Shown here one piece after another: positions 1-7,651 of a DNA stretch of 14,669 nucleotides. Origin of the DNA: an uncultured Clostridia bacterium (GTDB lineage: Bacteria > Bacillota > Clostridia > Christensenellales > UBA1242); NCBI GenBank assembly GCA_937900575.1, contig CALCEI010000195.1, forward strand, positions 1 to 14,669, given 5' to 3'. The position numbers were made by a program, and so were the translations under genes. Under the pieces are notes generated by a model. It worked only from the letters and a program-made list of their open reading frames with translations, was not told the DNA's origin and searched no databases. Position 1 is the stretch's first letter. The number at the start of each line of letters is the position of its first letter.

Positions 1-1
1 A

Positions 2-925
2 GGTGGGCAAACAATTCAATATCAAGTTATTACCCTTATGACAACCAATGGTCAAGCACCTTTCTTAAGCGTGTTTATGTACCTTGGGGAAGCAAAAAAC
101 GAACGTGAACGTGAAGACCTTGCAATTATTATTGAAGAGATGCTTGAACAACGCTACCTTGGTGTTAAAAATGAAAAAGGTGTTTGGGTAACACCTGCCT
201 TCCCAAAACTTATTTATGTTTTGGAAGAAGATAACATCCACCCAGACAGCAAGTACTATTATTTAACAAAACTTGCAGCAAAATGCACAGCAAAACGTCT
301 TGTTCCTGATTATATCAGTGAAAAGAAAATGCTTGAACTTAAAATTGAGAAAAACGGCGATGGCCACTGCTATACATGTATGGGTTGCAGAAGTTTCTTA
401 ACACCTTATGTTGATGAAAATGGCAAACCAAAGTATTATGGCAGATTTAACCAAGGTGTTGTAACCGTAAACCTTATTGACATTGCACTTTCTGCACACA
501 AGGATATGAAAGAATTTTGGAAAATCTTTGATGAACGTATGGAATTGTGCCACAGGGCGCTTCAATGCAGACACGAACGACTTACAGGTACAGTTTCTGA
601 TGTTGCACCAATTTTGTGGCAACATGGTGCACTGCTTAGGTTAAAACCAGGTGAAAAAATTGATAAATACTTGCATGGAGGCTATTCCACAATTTCTTTG
701 GGTTATGCAGGCTTGTGGGAAACTGTTTATGCTCTTATTGGCAAAAAATTAACCGAGCCAGAAGGCGAAGCTTTAGGCTTGGAAATCATGCAAAAACTTA
801 ATGAATATACAAAAAAGTGGAAACTTGCTGAACAAATTGATTATTCCTTATATGGAACACCACTTGAAAGCACAACTTACAAATTTGCAAAGTGCAAACA
901 GAGTTATTTACCCAAGGGAAGATAA
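2..925 (+). CDS. nrdD: Anaerobic (class III) ribonucleoside-triphosphate reductase, truncated at both ends
   Basis: NrdD reduces ribonucleotides to deoxyribonucleotides in anaerobes using a glycyl radical. The frame is open from base 2 (GGQTIQYQVITLM...), so the true start lies outside the window; the first in-frame ATG, at 38, is internal. Visible family signatures are NGQAPFLSVFMYL, TPAFPKLIYVL, the CYTCMGCRSF cysteine cluster at residues 111-120 (counted from the ATG at 38), YYGRFNQGVVTVNL, ALQCRHERL, DVAPILWQHGA and YGTPLESTTYKFAKC. Homology stops abruptly after the TGC codon at 893-895; the last nine residues are unrelated to NrdD and the frame stops at 923-925. The zinc-binding cysteines and the C-terminal glycyl-radical loop (RxxGY type) are missing, and no nrdG follows. 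As written the product cannot be an active reductase. The family call is secure; whether the break is biological or an assembly join is not known. Confidence 0.9.
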   Translation, partial: GGQTIQYQVITLMTTNGQAPFLSVFMYLGEAKNEREREDLAIIIEEMLEQRYLGVKNEKGVWVTPAFPKLIYVLEEDNIHPDSKYYYLTKLAAKCTAKRLVPDYISEKKMLELKIEKNGDGHCYTCMGCRSFLTPYVDENGKPKYYGRFNQGVVTVNLIDIALSAHKDMKEFWKIFDERMELCHRALQCRHERLTGTVSDVAPILWQHGALLRLKPGEKIDKYLHGGYSTISLGYAGLWETVYALIGKKLTEPEGEALGLEIMQKLNEYTKKWKLAEQIDYSLYGTPLESTTYKFAKCKQSYLPKGR

Positions 926-3900
926 AAATTTATACGAAACTGCATACAAGAGCAATATTGCAAAAGTTACACCTTATCCACTTTACATAACCTTTGACAA
1001 CAGGGGTGGAAATGGCATTACAAGTTTGGAACTTGATTTGGCAACAATTGTTGCAAGCCAAGTTGAAGATTATGATGTGCGTGAACATATTGCAGAGCCA
1101 ACAATGGAAGGCAATTTGTTCTGGGGTTGGTACACAAGCCCAGATGTTACAAACATAAATTACATGTATTTCCCTGGTGCACTTGCAAAAGATTTCACCT
1201 TATATGCGCGTTGGCAAGATGAAAGCCAATTGGTTAACACTTGGGAAACATCATATAAATTCACAATTAATGGTGAAGAGGCAACAATTACCGGAAGCAA
1301 GGATAGCATTAAAGGCTTGGCAACATTTGTTATTCCTTACAAGGTGTTGGATGAAAATGATGCAACAATAAGTTACGTGGTTAAAGCAATTGCTGCACAT
1401 GCTTTCCAACAAGAAAAATACCTTAATTACGTTGAATTTGCCGAGGACAGTGAACTTGCTGAAATTGGGGAATTTGCCTTTAGTTCGGTTGTTACATTAA
1501 GAAAAATTACCTTGCCAGAAAGTTTGACCACGTTGGGACGTGAAGTTTTTGCAGGGTGCTTGAATTTGGAAGAAATTGCAGTTAAAGAAGGCAACTTGAA
1601 CTTTGCAAGTGAAAATGGAATCCTTTACAATGCAGACAAGACAACTGTTTTGTGTGTGCCTGCAAGTTTTGCTGACGTAAGTTTGGCTGAAAGTTGCACA
1701 ACAATTGGACCTTATGCCTTTGACATTATGCCAAATTTGACCAAGTTTACTTTGGGTGGAGCAATTAAAACGGTTAAACAACATGCGTTCTATAACTGCG
1801 AAAGCCTTACATCTTTGGTGATTGGACCAAGTGTGGAAACCTTTGAAGACGGTGCACTTAATGAATTCTGCAAAAACATTAATGCAGTGGTTATTGAAGG
1901 TATTGCTTCCCAGGGCACAAGAAGTGCAATCCCTTACATTACAAGAGACTTTGGACCAAGCGCTTGGCTTGGCAAGTTGAACGTTTATGTGCCTGAATTG
2001 GATATCCGCCTTTATGACACAAGTGAGGGGAACAACTATAACCTTATTACTTATGCAGAAAATGCACAAATCTTTACACTTAAGTTGCACTACAACGATG
2101 CAGAGAACACTGTGCTTGTTTTGACCGTTGTGGAAGGCACAACAATGCCAGCAGTTACAAAACCATATAAGTTGGGCTACATTTGGAATGGCTGGTTTGT
2201 GATGGATGGCGTGGATGTTACAGACATCAAGTTTGAAGATGATGACGTAATTGAAAGCAACTTGGAACTTGCCGCTGTGTTTGAAGCAAAAGTATATTCC
2301 ATCATTTACCACTTGAACGGCGGAAGCCACGAAGAAAGTGAATACTACGATCCAGATGAAGACACATTTACGGTTGAATTTACTCTTAACAGCTTTGGTG
2401 ATGACAAGCAGAGTGTTATTGAAGTGCTTACGACTGAACTTACAGGATACAATTTCATTGGCTGGTACACTAACAGTGAGTTTGACAGTGCAAAAGTTAC
2501 AGAAATTAAATATGGACTTTTGACCTTGCAACAAATTGAAGATGTTTTGCCAATTGAATTATACGCAAAATGGGAAGTTAAGACCTTTGTTATTTCCTTT
2601 ACTGAACATGAAGGATATACAATTGGTATTACAGAAGGCGTGTTGAACCCAACCCCTTGGGACAGCACCTTTACCTTCTTTATTGAATACAAAACAGGGT
2701 ATACACAAAATAGCCCTGCTAATGTTTCTGTTGTCATAACTGATGAAAGTGGCACAAAAACAACCCTTGTTGCATCAATTGACGGTGGCATTGGCTACTA
2801 CACAATTGAAAACGTTAAAGAAGCGTACTTTGTTGAGATTACGGGCGTAAAAATTAATGTTTACACTGTAAGTTTTGAAGAAAGAGAAGTTGACGTTGCT
2901 TACTCTCAAAGTGAGAACATGCCACAAAGCATAACCATTGAACACGGTAAGAGTTTGAACGACGTGCTTGAAGCAGAATTAGACATGCCAGAAAAGGTTG
3001 GATACATATTTACCGGCTGGCACAGAAGAACAAGAGAAAACAATGTGGATAAATACGATGCAAACACGTATAACTTTGATGCAGCAGTTATTGATGACGT
3101 AATGTTGTTTGCATATTGGGATGTAATATATTATGACATCACATACGTATTGGACGGTGGAACAATTTCAACCGACACATCCTTAATTATATATACAAGG
3201 TATACAATTGAAGATACCGTAATTTTGCCACTTGAAAGCAACGTAAACAAAGCAGGATATAACTTTGAAGGTTGGTTTGAAAACGTACCACTTGGTGCAG
3301 ACAATAAATATATATTTGACGGTTTAACAAAGACCATAGCATTTAATGCTGGCAACACAGGAGATAAGACATTTGTTGCAAAGTGGGAAATAATACATTA
3401 CACCATAGCATACAACACCAATGGTGGAGAACTTAAAGGCTTGGTAAAGACAGAATATACCATAGAGGATCAAATAGAATTACCATCAGACACAACAGTT
3501 GAATCAGTATCTGGAAAGATAACCTCTGTAGGACACACCTTCAAAGGTTGGTTTATGGAGAATGGAAACAGCATAGGAGTAATAAGTAAAGGAACAACAG
3601 GCAACTTACTTCTTACAGCACAATGGCAAGTAAACACATACAGCATAACATACGTATTGAATGGAAGTGCAGTATCTGAAGTAAGGATATACGGTGGAAC
3701 AGTAAGCAGTGAAATAAATGAATATGTTTCAAGTTATGAATATAGTAATGACATAGTAATATTACCAACGACAGCAAGTGTAAGCAGGACAGGATATAGC
3801 TTTGGCGGATGGTATACAGACACAGGGTTTACCAACCCAGCATCTGAGATAAGTGCAAGAAGCATAGGAGATAAAACATACTATGCAAAATGGACAGCAA

Positions 3901-6900
3901 CAGATTACAGAATAGAATTAGACGTAGATGCAGGAGAGATAACTGGAACAAGCAGTTATTTAATAGAAGAGAACAATAAATATTACTTAAAGATAACATA
4001 TGATGCATTTAGCACTCCACAAAGCACAATATCCATACCGACAGCAGAGAGAGGAGGATACTACTTCAAAGGATGGTTTGATGAAGACTCAGTAAAAGTA
4101 AACAACATCAACTTAACTAACATAGATAAATTAAATAAGATAACAGTACAATGGAGTACCAAGAGTTTTGTATTGAATTGGGACAATAAAGACATAGTAA
4201 GGTTATTAGCAGCAGAGGATTCATTAATACCAGTATATGGAGGATCAATAAAGTTTGTAGTAGACTTTATAGATTTAAAATACAATAAATCCAACATAAC
4301 ATTAGCATACACAATGAGTGGAGAAGAACACGAGTTAGAGAAAGGAGAAGACTATTACGAGATAGACGACATAGATGGAGACATATATGTAACAATATCT
4401 GGAATAGAATTGAACAAATACAACATAATCTTCAACACAATAGGTGGAAGTGAAGTAGCCACAGTACAAGTAGAGCATGGACAAGCGATAACCAAGCCAG
4501 CAGATCCAACAAGAGCAGGATACACATTTGGAGCATGGTATAAGGACACAAGTTACTTAGAAGAAAAGAAATATGACTTTTCTACACTAGTAGAGAGAGA
4601 CTACACGTTATATGCAAGCTGGGATATAGTGACATACAGTTACACAGTAACAAGCAATGTACCATCATACGATTACAGTAAGACAGGGACATACAATGTA
4701 GAGACATTATATACATTTGGGGAGAGTGATCGATTTGATATACCAGGCTATACATTCCAATGCTGGAAGTTAGGAGACAAAGTAATACACAACACAAATG
4801 GGTTAACAGGACAATTAAACATAGAAGCGACATACACAATAAACCATTACACAATAACATACGCAGTTGACCATGGACAGAGCAATAACGAAGTAACAGA
4901 ATACACAATAGAAAAAGAAGACATATTATTGCATGATGCAACCAAGACAGGCTTTAGGTTTAACGGTTGGAAATTAGAGAATGACCCTGGGACAGTACAC
5001 ATAGTAGAGAGAGATAACAATAAATATCTAGCAAAAGGGAGTTATGGAGACATAACACTTACAGCACAATTCAAGTTAAACTCAGAGTTCTACTATGGAG
5101 TAACATTCAAAGTGGATAATTTAATATACACAGAAAGGGCAGTATTAATTTCATCTGGATACTTTGAAGACAAAGTTGAAGGGCCAATCAAGGAAGGGCA
5201 AGAATTTAAAGGCTGGTTCTTATCTGATGGAAGTTTAAAGACACCAATAGACTTTGATACATACAAAATAGAAGGAGACATAACACTTATAGGTAAATAT
5301 GACGCGTTACCATACGACGTAACATACGATTATGGAGAAGTTACAGGAGTAACAAATAACAATCCAGCACAGATATGGTATAGTGACAAAGTGTATGAAT
5401 TGTTACCAGCAAGTAAAGAAGGGTACACATTTAATGGTTGGTACAGTGAACCTACATACGAGAACAAAGTAACAACAATAACAAGGTTAACAAAGAACAT
5501 AACGTTATATGCGGATATAAGGAAGACAGTATACCACATAACATACTTTTTAAATGGTGGAGAGAACAGTGCATACAATCCAACAGAATATACAATAGAC
5601 AGTGCAGAGATAACATTGAAGCCAGCAACGAAAAAGGACTACAATTTCTTAGGGTGGTATGATGGATTAAATAATGAGGTACAAGTAATAAAGCCAACAG
5701 ACTTAAAGAATTACATAATAAATGCAGAATTCAAAATAAAGGATGACTTTAAGAAGATCACATACTTATACAACACTGGGACAGAAGTAATTTTAGAAGG
5801 AGAAGTAACGTGGCATAAAAACGATATAGTACAATTAGAGCAAGGAAGAGACATACGAGGCATGGAATTTAAAGGATGGTACTTAGATGATGGATCATTT
5901 AATATACCATACGATATAAGTGAGCCAATAACAGAGGACAAGAAGGTATATGCAAAATATGACTTACGGGATTATTCAATAACATACAGTTACAACAAGA
6001 ACATATTGCCAGATAATCCAAACGAAGATGTAAGATACACAGTAAAGAGTAGAATAACATTGAAGCCAGCGATGAAAGAGGGATACAACTTCTTAGGTTG
6101 GTACGTAGGAGAAGAGAAGAAAGAAGTAATCCAAGACGACATAGGAGATTTAAACTTAGTAGGAAGATTTGAAGCAATAAGGTATACAGTGACATACAGA
6201 GATGGGCAAGAAGAGATAGACAGTGGAACGAATGTAAAAGAATATACAGTGGAGAGGATAGAGAGATTTACATCAGTAAGTAAGACAGGATATAACTTTG
6301 TAAAATGGGTAGATGACGCAGGAGAAGAGATAAGCAGTACAGAAGGCAGATTAGGAGATTTAAACTTATATGCGACATACACATTAAAGGAATATGAGAT
6401 AGTATACATATTAGATGATGTAAAGGTAGGGACAGTAGAGAACAGGAACTCGACAAAGTACACAGTAGAGACAGACAGACCATTGTTAACACCAATAGCA
6501 AAGGGATACACATTTAATGGTTGGTATAAAGGCGACGAAGAGATAAGCGAGATAAGTCACATGGAGAGTGGAGGCTTCTTCTTAACAGGAAGGTTTACAC
6601 CAATAGAGTACAGCATACAATATGTAACGAAGGAAGGAGAGACACACACAAATCCAACGAGGTATACGATAGAGAGTGGAAACATCAGGTTAAGTGATGC
6701 ATATGGAGAAACAGACTTCATAGGATGGAAGATAGGAGAAGAATACATATCCAACATAGATCCAACGAGGTGTGAGAACATAACATTAGTGGCGGTGTTT
6801 GAGGAGCCAGTGAAGAATGAGATGAATATGACTATATTGATCATAGGCATAGCAGGGACAGCGGTAGCAAGCATAGCAATAATGTCAATCATCATGGCAG

Positions 6901-7013
6901 CAGTGGTAACACGACTTAAGAGGAAGAAGTATAGTGACATAAGCAAGATCAACGAAGTAATTGATAAACTTAACACTTACGAAAAACACTCGAAAGATGA
7001 CACTAAACGTTAA
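801..7013 (+). CDS. Giant surface protein with BspA-type LRR, Listeria-Bacteroides repeats and C-terminal membrane anchor; N-terminus missing
   Basis: This open frame runs 2070 codons from an ATG at 801, but its first 32 residues are nrdD sequence read out of frame. Genuine surface-protein sequence begins around 897, and no signal peptide is present. In order: one repeat-like unit at about residues 57-140 (NLFWGWY); a BspA-type leucine-rich region at about 150-400 (IAAHAF, EIGEFAF, LGREVF, IGPYAF, VKQHAF); then eighteen more GY-x-F-x-GW units (Listeria-Bacteroides / InlB B-repeat beta-grasp family) from about 424 to 2003; a membrane helix at 2010-2036; and a basic-start cytoplasmic tail (RLKRKK). 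No LPXTG sorting motif is seen, so the protein is probably held by its membrane helix. Such proteins act in adhesion or contact with hosts and neighbours; no specific ligand can be inferred. Codon use changes strongly near nt 3100. A hairpin terminator follows directly. Confidence 0.85.
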   Translation: MNIQKSGNLLNKLIIPYMEHHLKAQLTNLQSANRVIYPREDKNLYETAYKSNIAKVTPYPLYITFDNRGGNGITSLELDLATIVASQVEDYDVREHIAEPTMEGNLFWGWYTSPDVTNINYMYFPGALAKDFTLYARWQDESQLVNTWETSYKFTINGEEATITGSKDSIKGLATFVIPYKVLDENDATISYVVKAIAAHAFQQEKYLNYVEFAEDSELAEIGEFAFSSVVTLRKITLPESLTTLGREVFAGCLNLEEIAVKEGNLNFASENGILYNADKTTVLCVPASFADVSLAESCTTIGPYAFDIMPNLTKFTLGGAIKTVKQHAFYNCESLTSLVIGPSVETFEDGALNEFCKNINAVVIEGIASQGTRSAIPYITRDFGPSAWLGKLNVYVPELDIRLYDTSEGNNYNLITYAENAQIFTLKLHYNDAENTVLVLTVVEGTTMPAVTKPYKLGYIWNGWFVMDGVDVTDIKFEDDDVIESNLELAAVFEAKVYSIIYHLNGGSHEESEYYDPDEDTFTVEFTLNSFGDDKQSVIEVLTTELTGYNFIGWYTNSEFDSAKVTEIKYGLLTLQQIEDVLPIELYAKWEVKTFVISFTEHEGYTIGITEGVLNPTPWDSTFTFFIEYKTGYTQNSPANVSVVITDESGTKTTLVASIDGGIGYYTIENVKEAYFVEITGVKINVYTVSFEEREVDVAYSQSENMPQSITIEHGKSLNDVLEAELDMPEKVGYIFTGWHRRTRENNVDKYDANTYNFDAAVIDDVMLFAYWDVIYYDITYVLDGGTISTDTSLIIYTRYTIEDTVILPLESNVNKAGYNFEGWFENVPLGADNKYIFDGLTKTIAFNAGNTGDKTFVAKWEIIHYTIAYNTNGGELKGLVKTEYTIEDQIELPSDTTVESVSGKITSVGHTFKGWFMENGNSIGVISKGTTGNLLLTAQWQVNTYSITYVLNGSAVSEVRIYGGTVSSEINEYVSSYEYSNDIVILPTTASVSRTGYSFGGWYTDTGFTNPASEISARSIGDKTYYAKWTATDYRIELDVDAGEITGTSSYLIEENNKYYLKITYDAFSTPQSTISIPTAERGGYYFKGWFDEDSVKVNNINLTNIDKLNKITVQWSTKSFVLNWDNKDIVRLLAAEDSLIPVYGGSIKFVVDFIDLKYNKSNITLAYTMSGEEHELEKGEDYYEIDDIDGDIYVTISGIELNKYNIIFNTIGGSEVATVQVEHGQAITKPADPTRAGYTFGAWYKDTSYLEEKKYDFSTLVERDYTLYASWDIVTYSYTVTSNVPSYDYSKTGTYNVETLYTFGESDRFDIPGYTFQCWKLGDKVIHNTNGLTGQLNIEATYTINHYTITYAVDHGQSNNEVTEYTIEKEDILLHDATKTGFRFNGWKLENDPGTVHIVERDNNKYLAKGSYGDITLTAQFKLNSEFYYGVTFKVDNLIYTERAVLISSGYFEDKVEGPIKEGQEFKGWFLSDGSLKTPIDFDTYKIEGDITLIGKYDALPYDVTYDYGEVTGVTNNNPAQIWYSDKVYELLPASKEGYTFNGWYSEPTYENKVTTITRLTKNITLYADIRKTVYHITYFLNGGENSAYNPTEYTIDSAEITLKPATKKDYNFLGWYDGLNNEVQVIKPTDLKNYIINAEFKIKDDFKKITYLYNTGTEVILEGEVTWHKNDIVQLEQGRDIRGMEFKGWYLDDGSFNIPYDISEPITEDKKVYAKYDLRDYSITYSYNKNILPDNPNEDVRYTVKSRITLKPAMKEGYNFLGWYVGEEKKEVIQDDIGDLNLVGRFEAIRYTVTYRDGQEEIDSGTNVKEYTVERIERFTSVSKTGYNFVKWVDDAGEEISSTEGRLGDLNLYATYTLKEYEIVYILDDVKVGTVENRNSTKYTVETDRPLLTPIAKGYTFNGWYKGDEEISEISHMESGGFFLTGRFTPIEYSIQYVTKEGETHTNPTRYTIESGNIRLSDAYGETDFIGWKIGEEYISNIDPTRCENITLVAVFEEPVKNEMNMTILIIGIAGTAVASIAIMSIIMAAVVTRLKRKKYSDISKINEVIDKLNTYEKHSKDDTKR
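2070..6810 (+). repeat. Array of about 18 Listeria-Bacteroides repeat units inside the surface-protein gene
   Basis: Each unit is about 60-100 residues with a conserved end of the form GY-x-F-x-GW(Y/F), preceded by YxIxYxxNGG-like and YTIE-like strands and followed by a strand ending in A(K/Q)W or similar. Examples by core are GYIWNGW, GYNFIGWY, GYIFTGW, GYNFEGW, GHTFKGW, GYSFGGWY, GYYFKGWF, GYTFGAWY, GYTFQCW, GFRFNGW, GQEFKGWF, GYTFNGWY, DYNFLGWY, GMEFKGWY, GYNFLGWY, GYNFVKW, GYTFNGWY and TDFIGW. Later units drift from the consensus, with C or K in place of the glycine before the tryptophan. The family is known for beta-grasp folds strung along surface proteins. Confidence 0.85.
4941..6270 (+). 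repeat. Higher-order duplication: a three-unit block repeated in tandem
   Basis: Units 11-13 (tryptophan codons near 4968, 5214 and 5439) match units 14-16 (near 5655, 5877 and 6099) in order. The offsets are 687, 663 and 660 nt. The match includes features beyond the consensus: an AQFK/AEFK link with an aromatic-rich strand after units 11 and 14, an EFKGW-x-L-x-DGS core with a KYD link in units 12 and 15, and a KEGY core in units 13 and 16. This suggests that a block of three units was once duplicated as a whole and then diverged. It was found by eye, so the exact edges are approximate. Confidence 0.6.
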
Positions 7014-7051
7014 AAAAAGAGCAAGGTAAACCCTTGCCTCTTTTTATTTTT
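7014..7051 (+). terminator. Rho-independent terminator after the surface-protein gene
   Basis: It starts just after the stop codon. The stem GCAAGG (7021-7026) pairs with CCTTGC (7032-7037) around a TAAAC loop. It is extended outward by AGA/TCT pairing with one bulged C and followed by a T-rich tract (7041-7050). Confidence 0.9.
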
Positions 7052-7071
7052 AAAAAATACATTAAAAATGT

Positions 7072-7100
7072 TTGTATTAAAAATTTTTATGTGTTAAAAT
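7072..7100 (+). promoter_or_regulatory. Sigma-A type promoter for the Lys/Ala/Pro-rich membrane protein
   Basis: The -35 box is TTGTAT (7072-7077), followed by a 17-nt spacer and the -10 box TAAAAT (7095-7100), with a TG extension at 7092-7093. A purine-rich ribosome binding site (AAAAGGGGA, about 7116-7124) lies ahead of the ATG at 7130. Confidence 0.7.
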
Positions 7101-7129
7101 AACAATAACAAAATAAAAGGGGATTAATT

Positions 7130-7573
7130 ATGTTAGAATTTATTTCACAAAATTGGTGGTGGATTGTTATTGCTCTTGCTGTTGTCATTGCAGTCCTTGT
7201 TATTGTACTTATTATTGTTGATAATAAAGATAGACAATTTCAAGAACGCTTTGCAGACGAAATTTTGACAGAGCACACACCTAAAGAAGAACATGCTAAA
7301 GTTGAAACACCTAAGGCAGAAACAAAAAAGGCTGTTGCAGCAAAAGCTCCAGCTAAGAAAGCAGAGCCTGCAAAGAAAGCAGAACCTGTAAAGAAAGCAG
7401 AACCAGCAAAAGCTCCTGCAAAGAAAGCAGAACCAGCAAAGAAAGCTCCAGCTCCAGCAAAAGCTCCTGCAAAGGCAGCAAGCAAACCTGCAGCAAAAGC
7501 TCCTGCAAAGGCGCCAGCTAAGAAGACAAGTGCTCCTGCAAAAAAGCCAGCAGCAAAAAAAGCAAGTAAATAA
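7130..7573 (+). CDS. Membrane-anchored protein with a Lys/Ala/Pro-rich (PAKKA-type) tail
   Basis: The function of this 147-residue protein is not recognised. A short N-terminal stretch (with three tryptophans, residues 9-11) leads into one strongly hydrophobic helix at about 9-30. A mixed charged linker follows (31-65), and then a low-complexity tail from about 66 to the end is built from KAEPAKKAEP, KAPAK and similar units. There are few cytoplasmic-type charges before the helix and many lysines after it, so the positive-inside rule predicts a tail in the cytoplasm. There it could bind nucleic acid, ribosomes or other acidic partners; this is inference. Similar tails occur in histone-H1-like bacterial proteins, but those usually lack a membrane helix. 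The gene stands alone between a promoter at 7072-7100 and a terminator at 7576-7598. The start is supported by a good ribosome binding site. Confidence 0.8.
   Translation: MLEFISQNWWWIVIALAVVIAVLVIVLIIVDNKDRQFQERFADEILTEHTPKEEHAKVETPKAETKKAVAAKAPAKKAEPAKKAEPVKKAEPAKAPAKKAEPAKKAPAPAKAPAKAASKPAAKAPAKAPAKKTSAPAKKPAAKKASK
7329..7570 (+). repeat. Low-complexity coding repeat (AAAGC/AGCAG/CCTGC-type units)
   Basis: This stretch encodes the KAEPAKKAEP/KAPAK tail. Near-identical 9-12 nt units recur (for example aagaaagcagaacc). Such tracts are prone to slippage, so the tail length may vary between strains. Confidence 0.7.
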
Positions 7574-7575
7574 TA

Positions 7576-7598
7576 AAAAGGGCATGTGCCCTTTTTTT
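7576..7598 (+). terminator. Rho-independent terminator
   Basis: GGGC (7580-7583) pairs with GCCC (7588-7591) around ATGT. The stem is flanked by AAAA and a run of seven T (7592-7598). It separates the Lys-rich protein gene from rsmD. Confidence 0.9.
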
Positions 7599-7616
7599 GT
7601 TACAATGGTAAAAAGG

Positions 7617-7645
7617 TTGAAATATTTTTTAAAATAAATTATTAT
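7617..7645 (+). promoter_or_regulatory. Probable promoter for rsmD, giving a leaderless or near-leaderless transcript
   Basis: TTGAAA (7617-7622), a 17-nt spacer and TATTAT (7640-7645). Transcription would begin about 7 nt downstream, at or next to the ATG at 7652. An alternative -10, TATAAT at 7645-7650, matches better but would need a 22-nt spacer. No ribosome binding site lies before the ATG. Confidence 0.55.
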
Positions 7646-7651
7646 ATAATT

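Noticed and set aside
896..925. A simple sequencing frameshift in nrdD
   Set aside because: No NrdD sequence follows in any of the three frames after 895, so a single inserted or lost base cannot restore the gene.
1497..2534. Long open frame on the minus strand opposite the surface-protein gene
   Set aside because: It is Cys/Phe-rich with no family signature or ribosome binding site, and lies opposite a clear leucine-rich region; it is a shadow of the sense codons.
2070..6810. CRISPR array or mobile element made of the repeats
   Set aside because: The repeats are diverged protein-coding units of 60-100 codons in one continuous frame, with no short direct repeats and spacers and no transposase.
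7586..7651. Upstream ATG at 7586 as the start of rsmD
   Set aside because: It lies within the terminator hairpin and adds 22 residues not found in RsmD; the conserved N-terminus begins at 7652.
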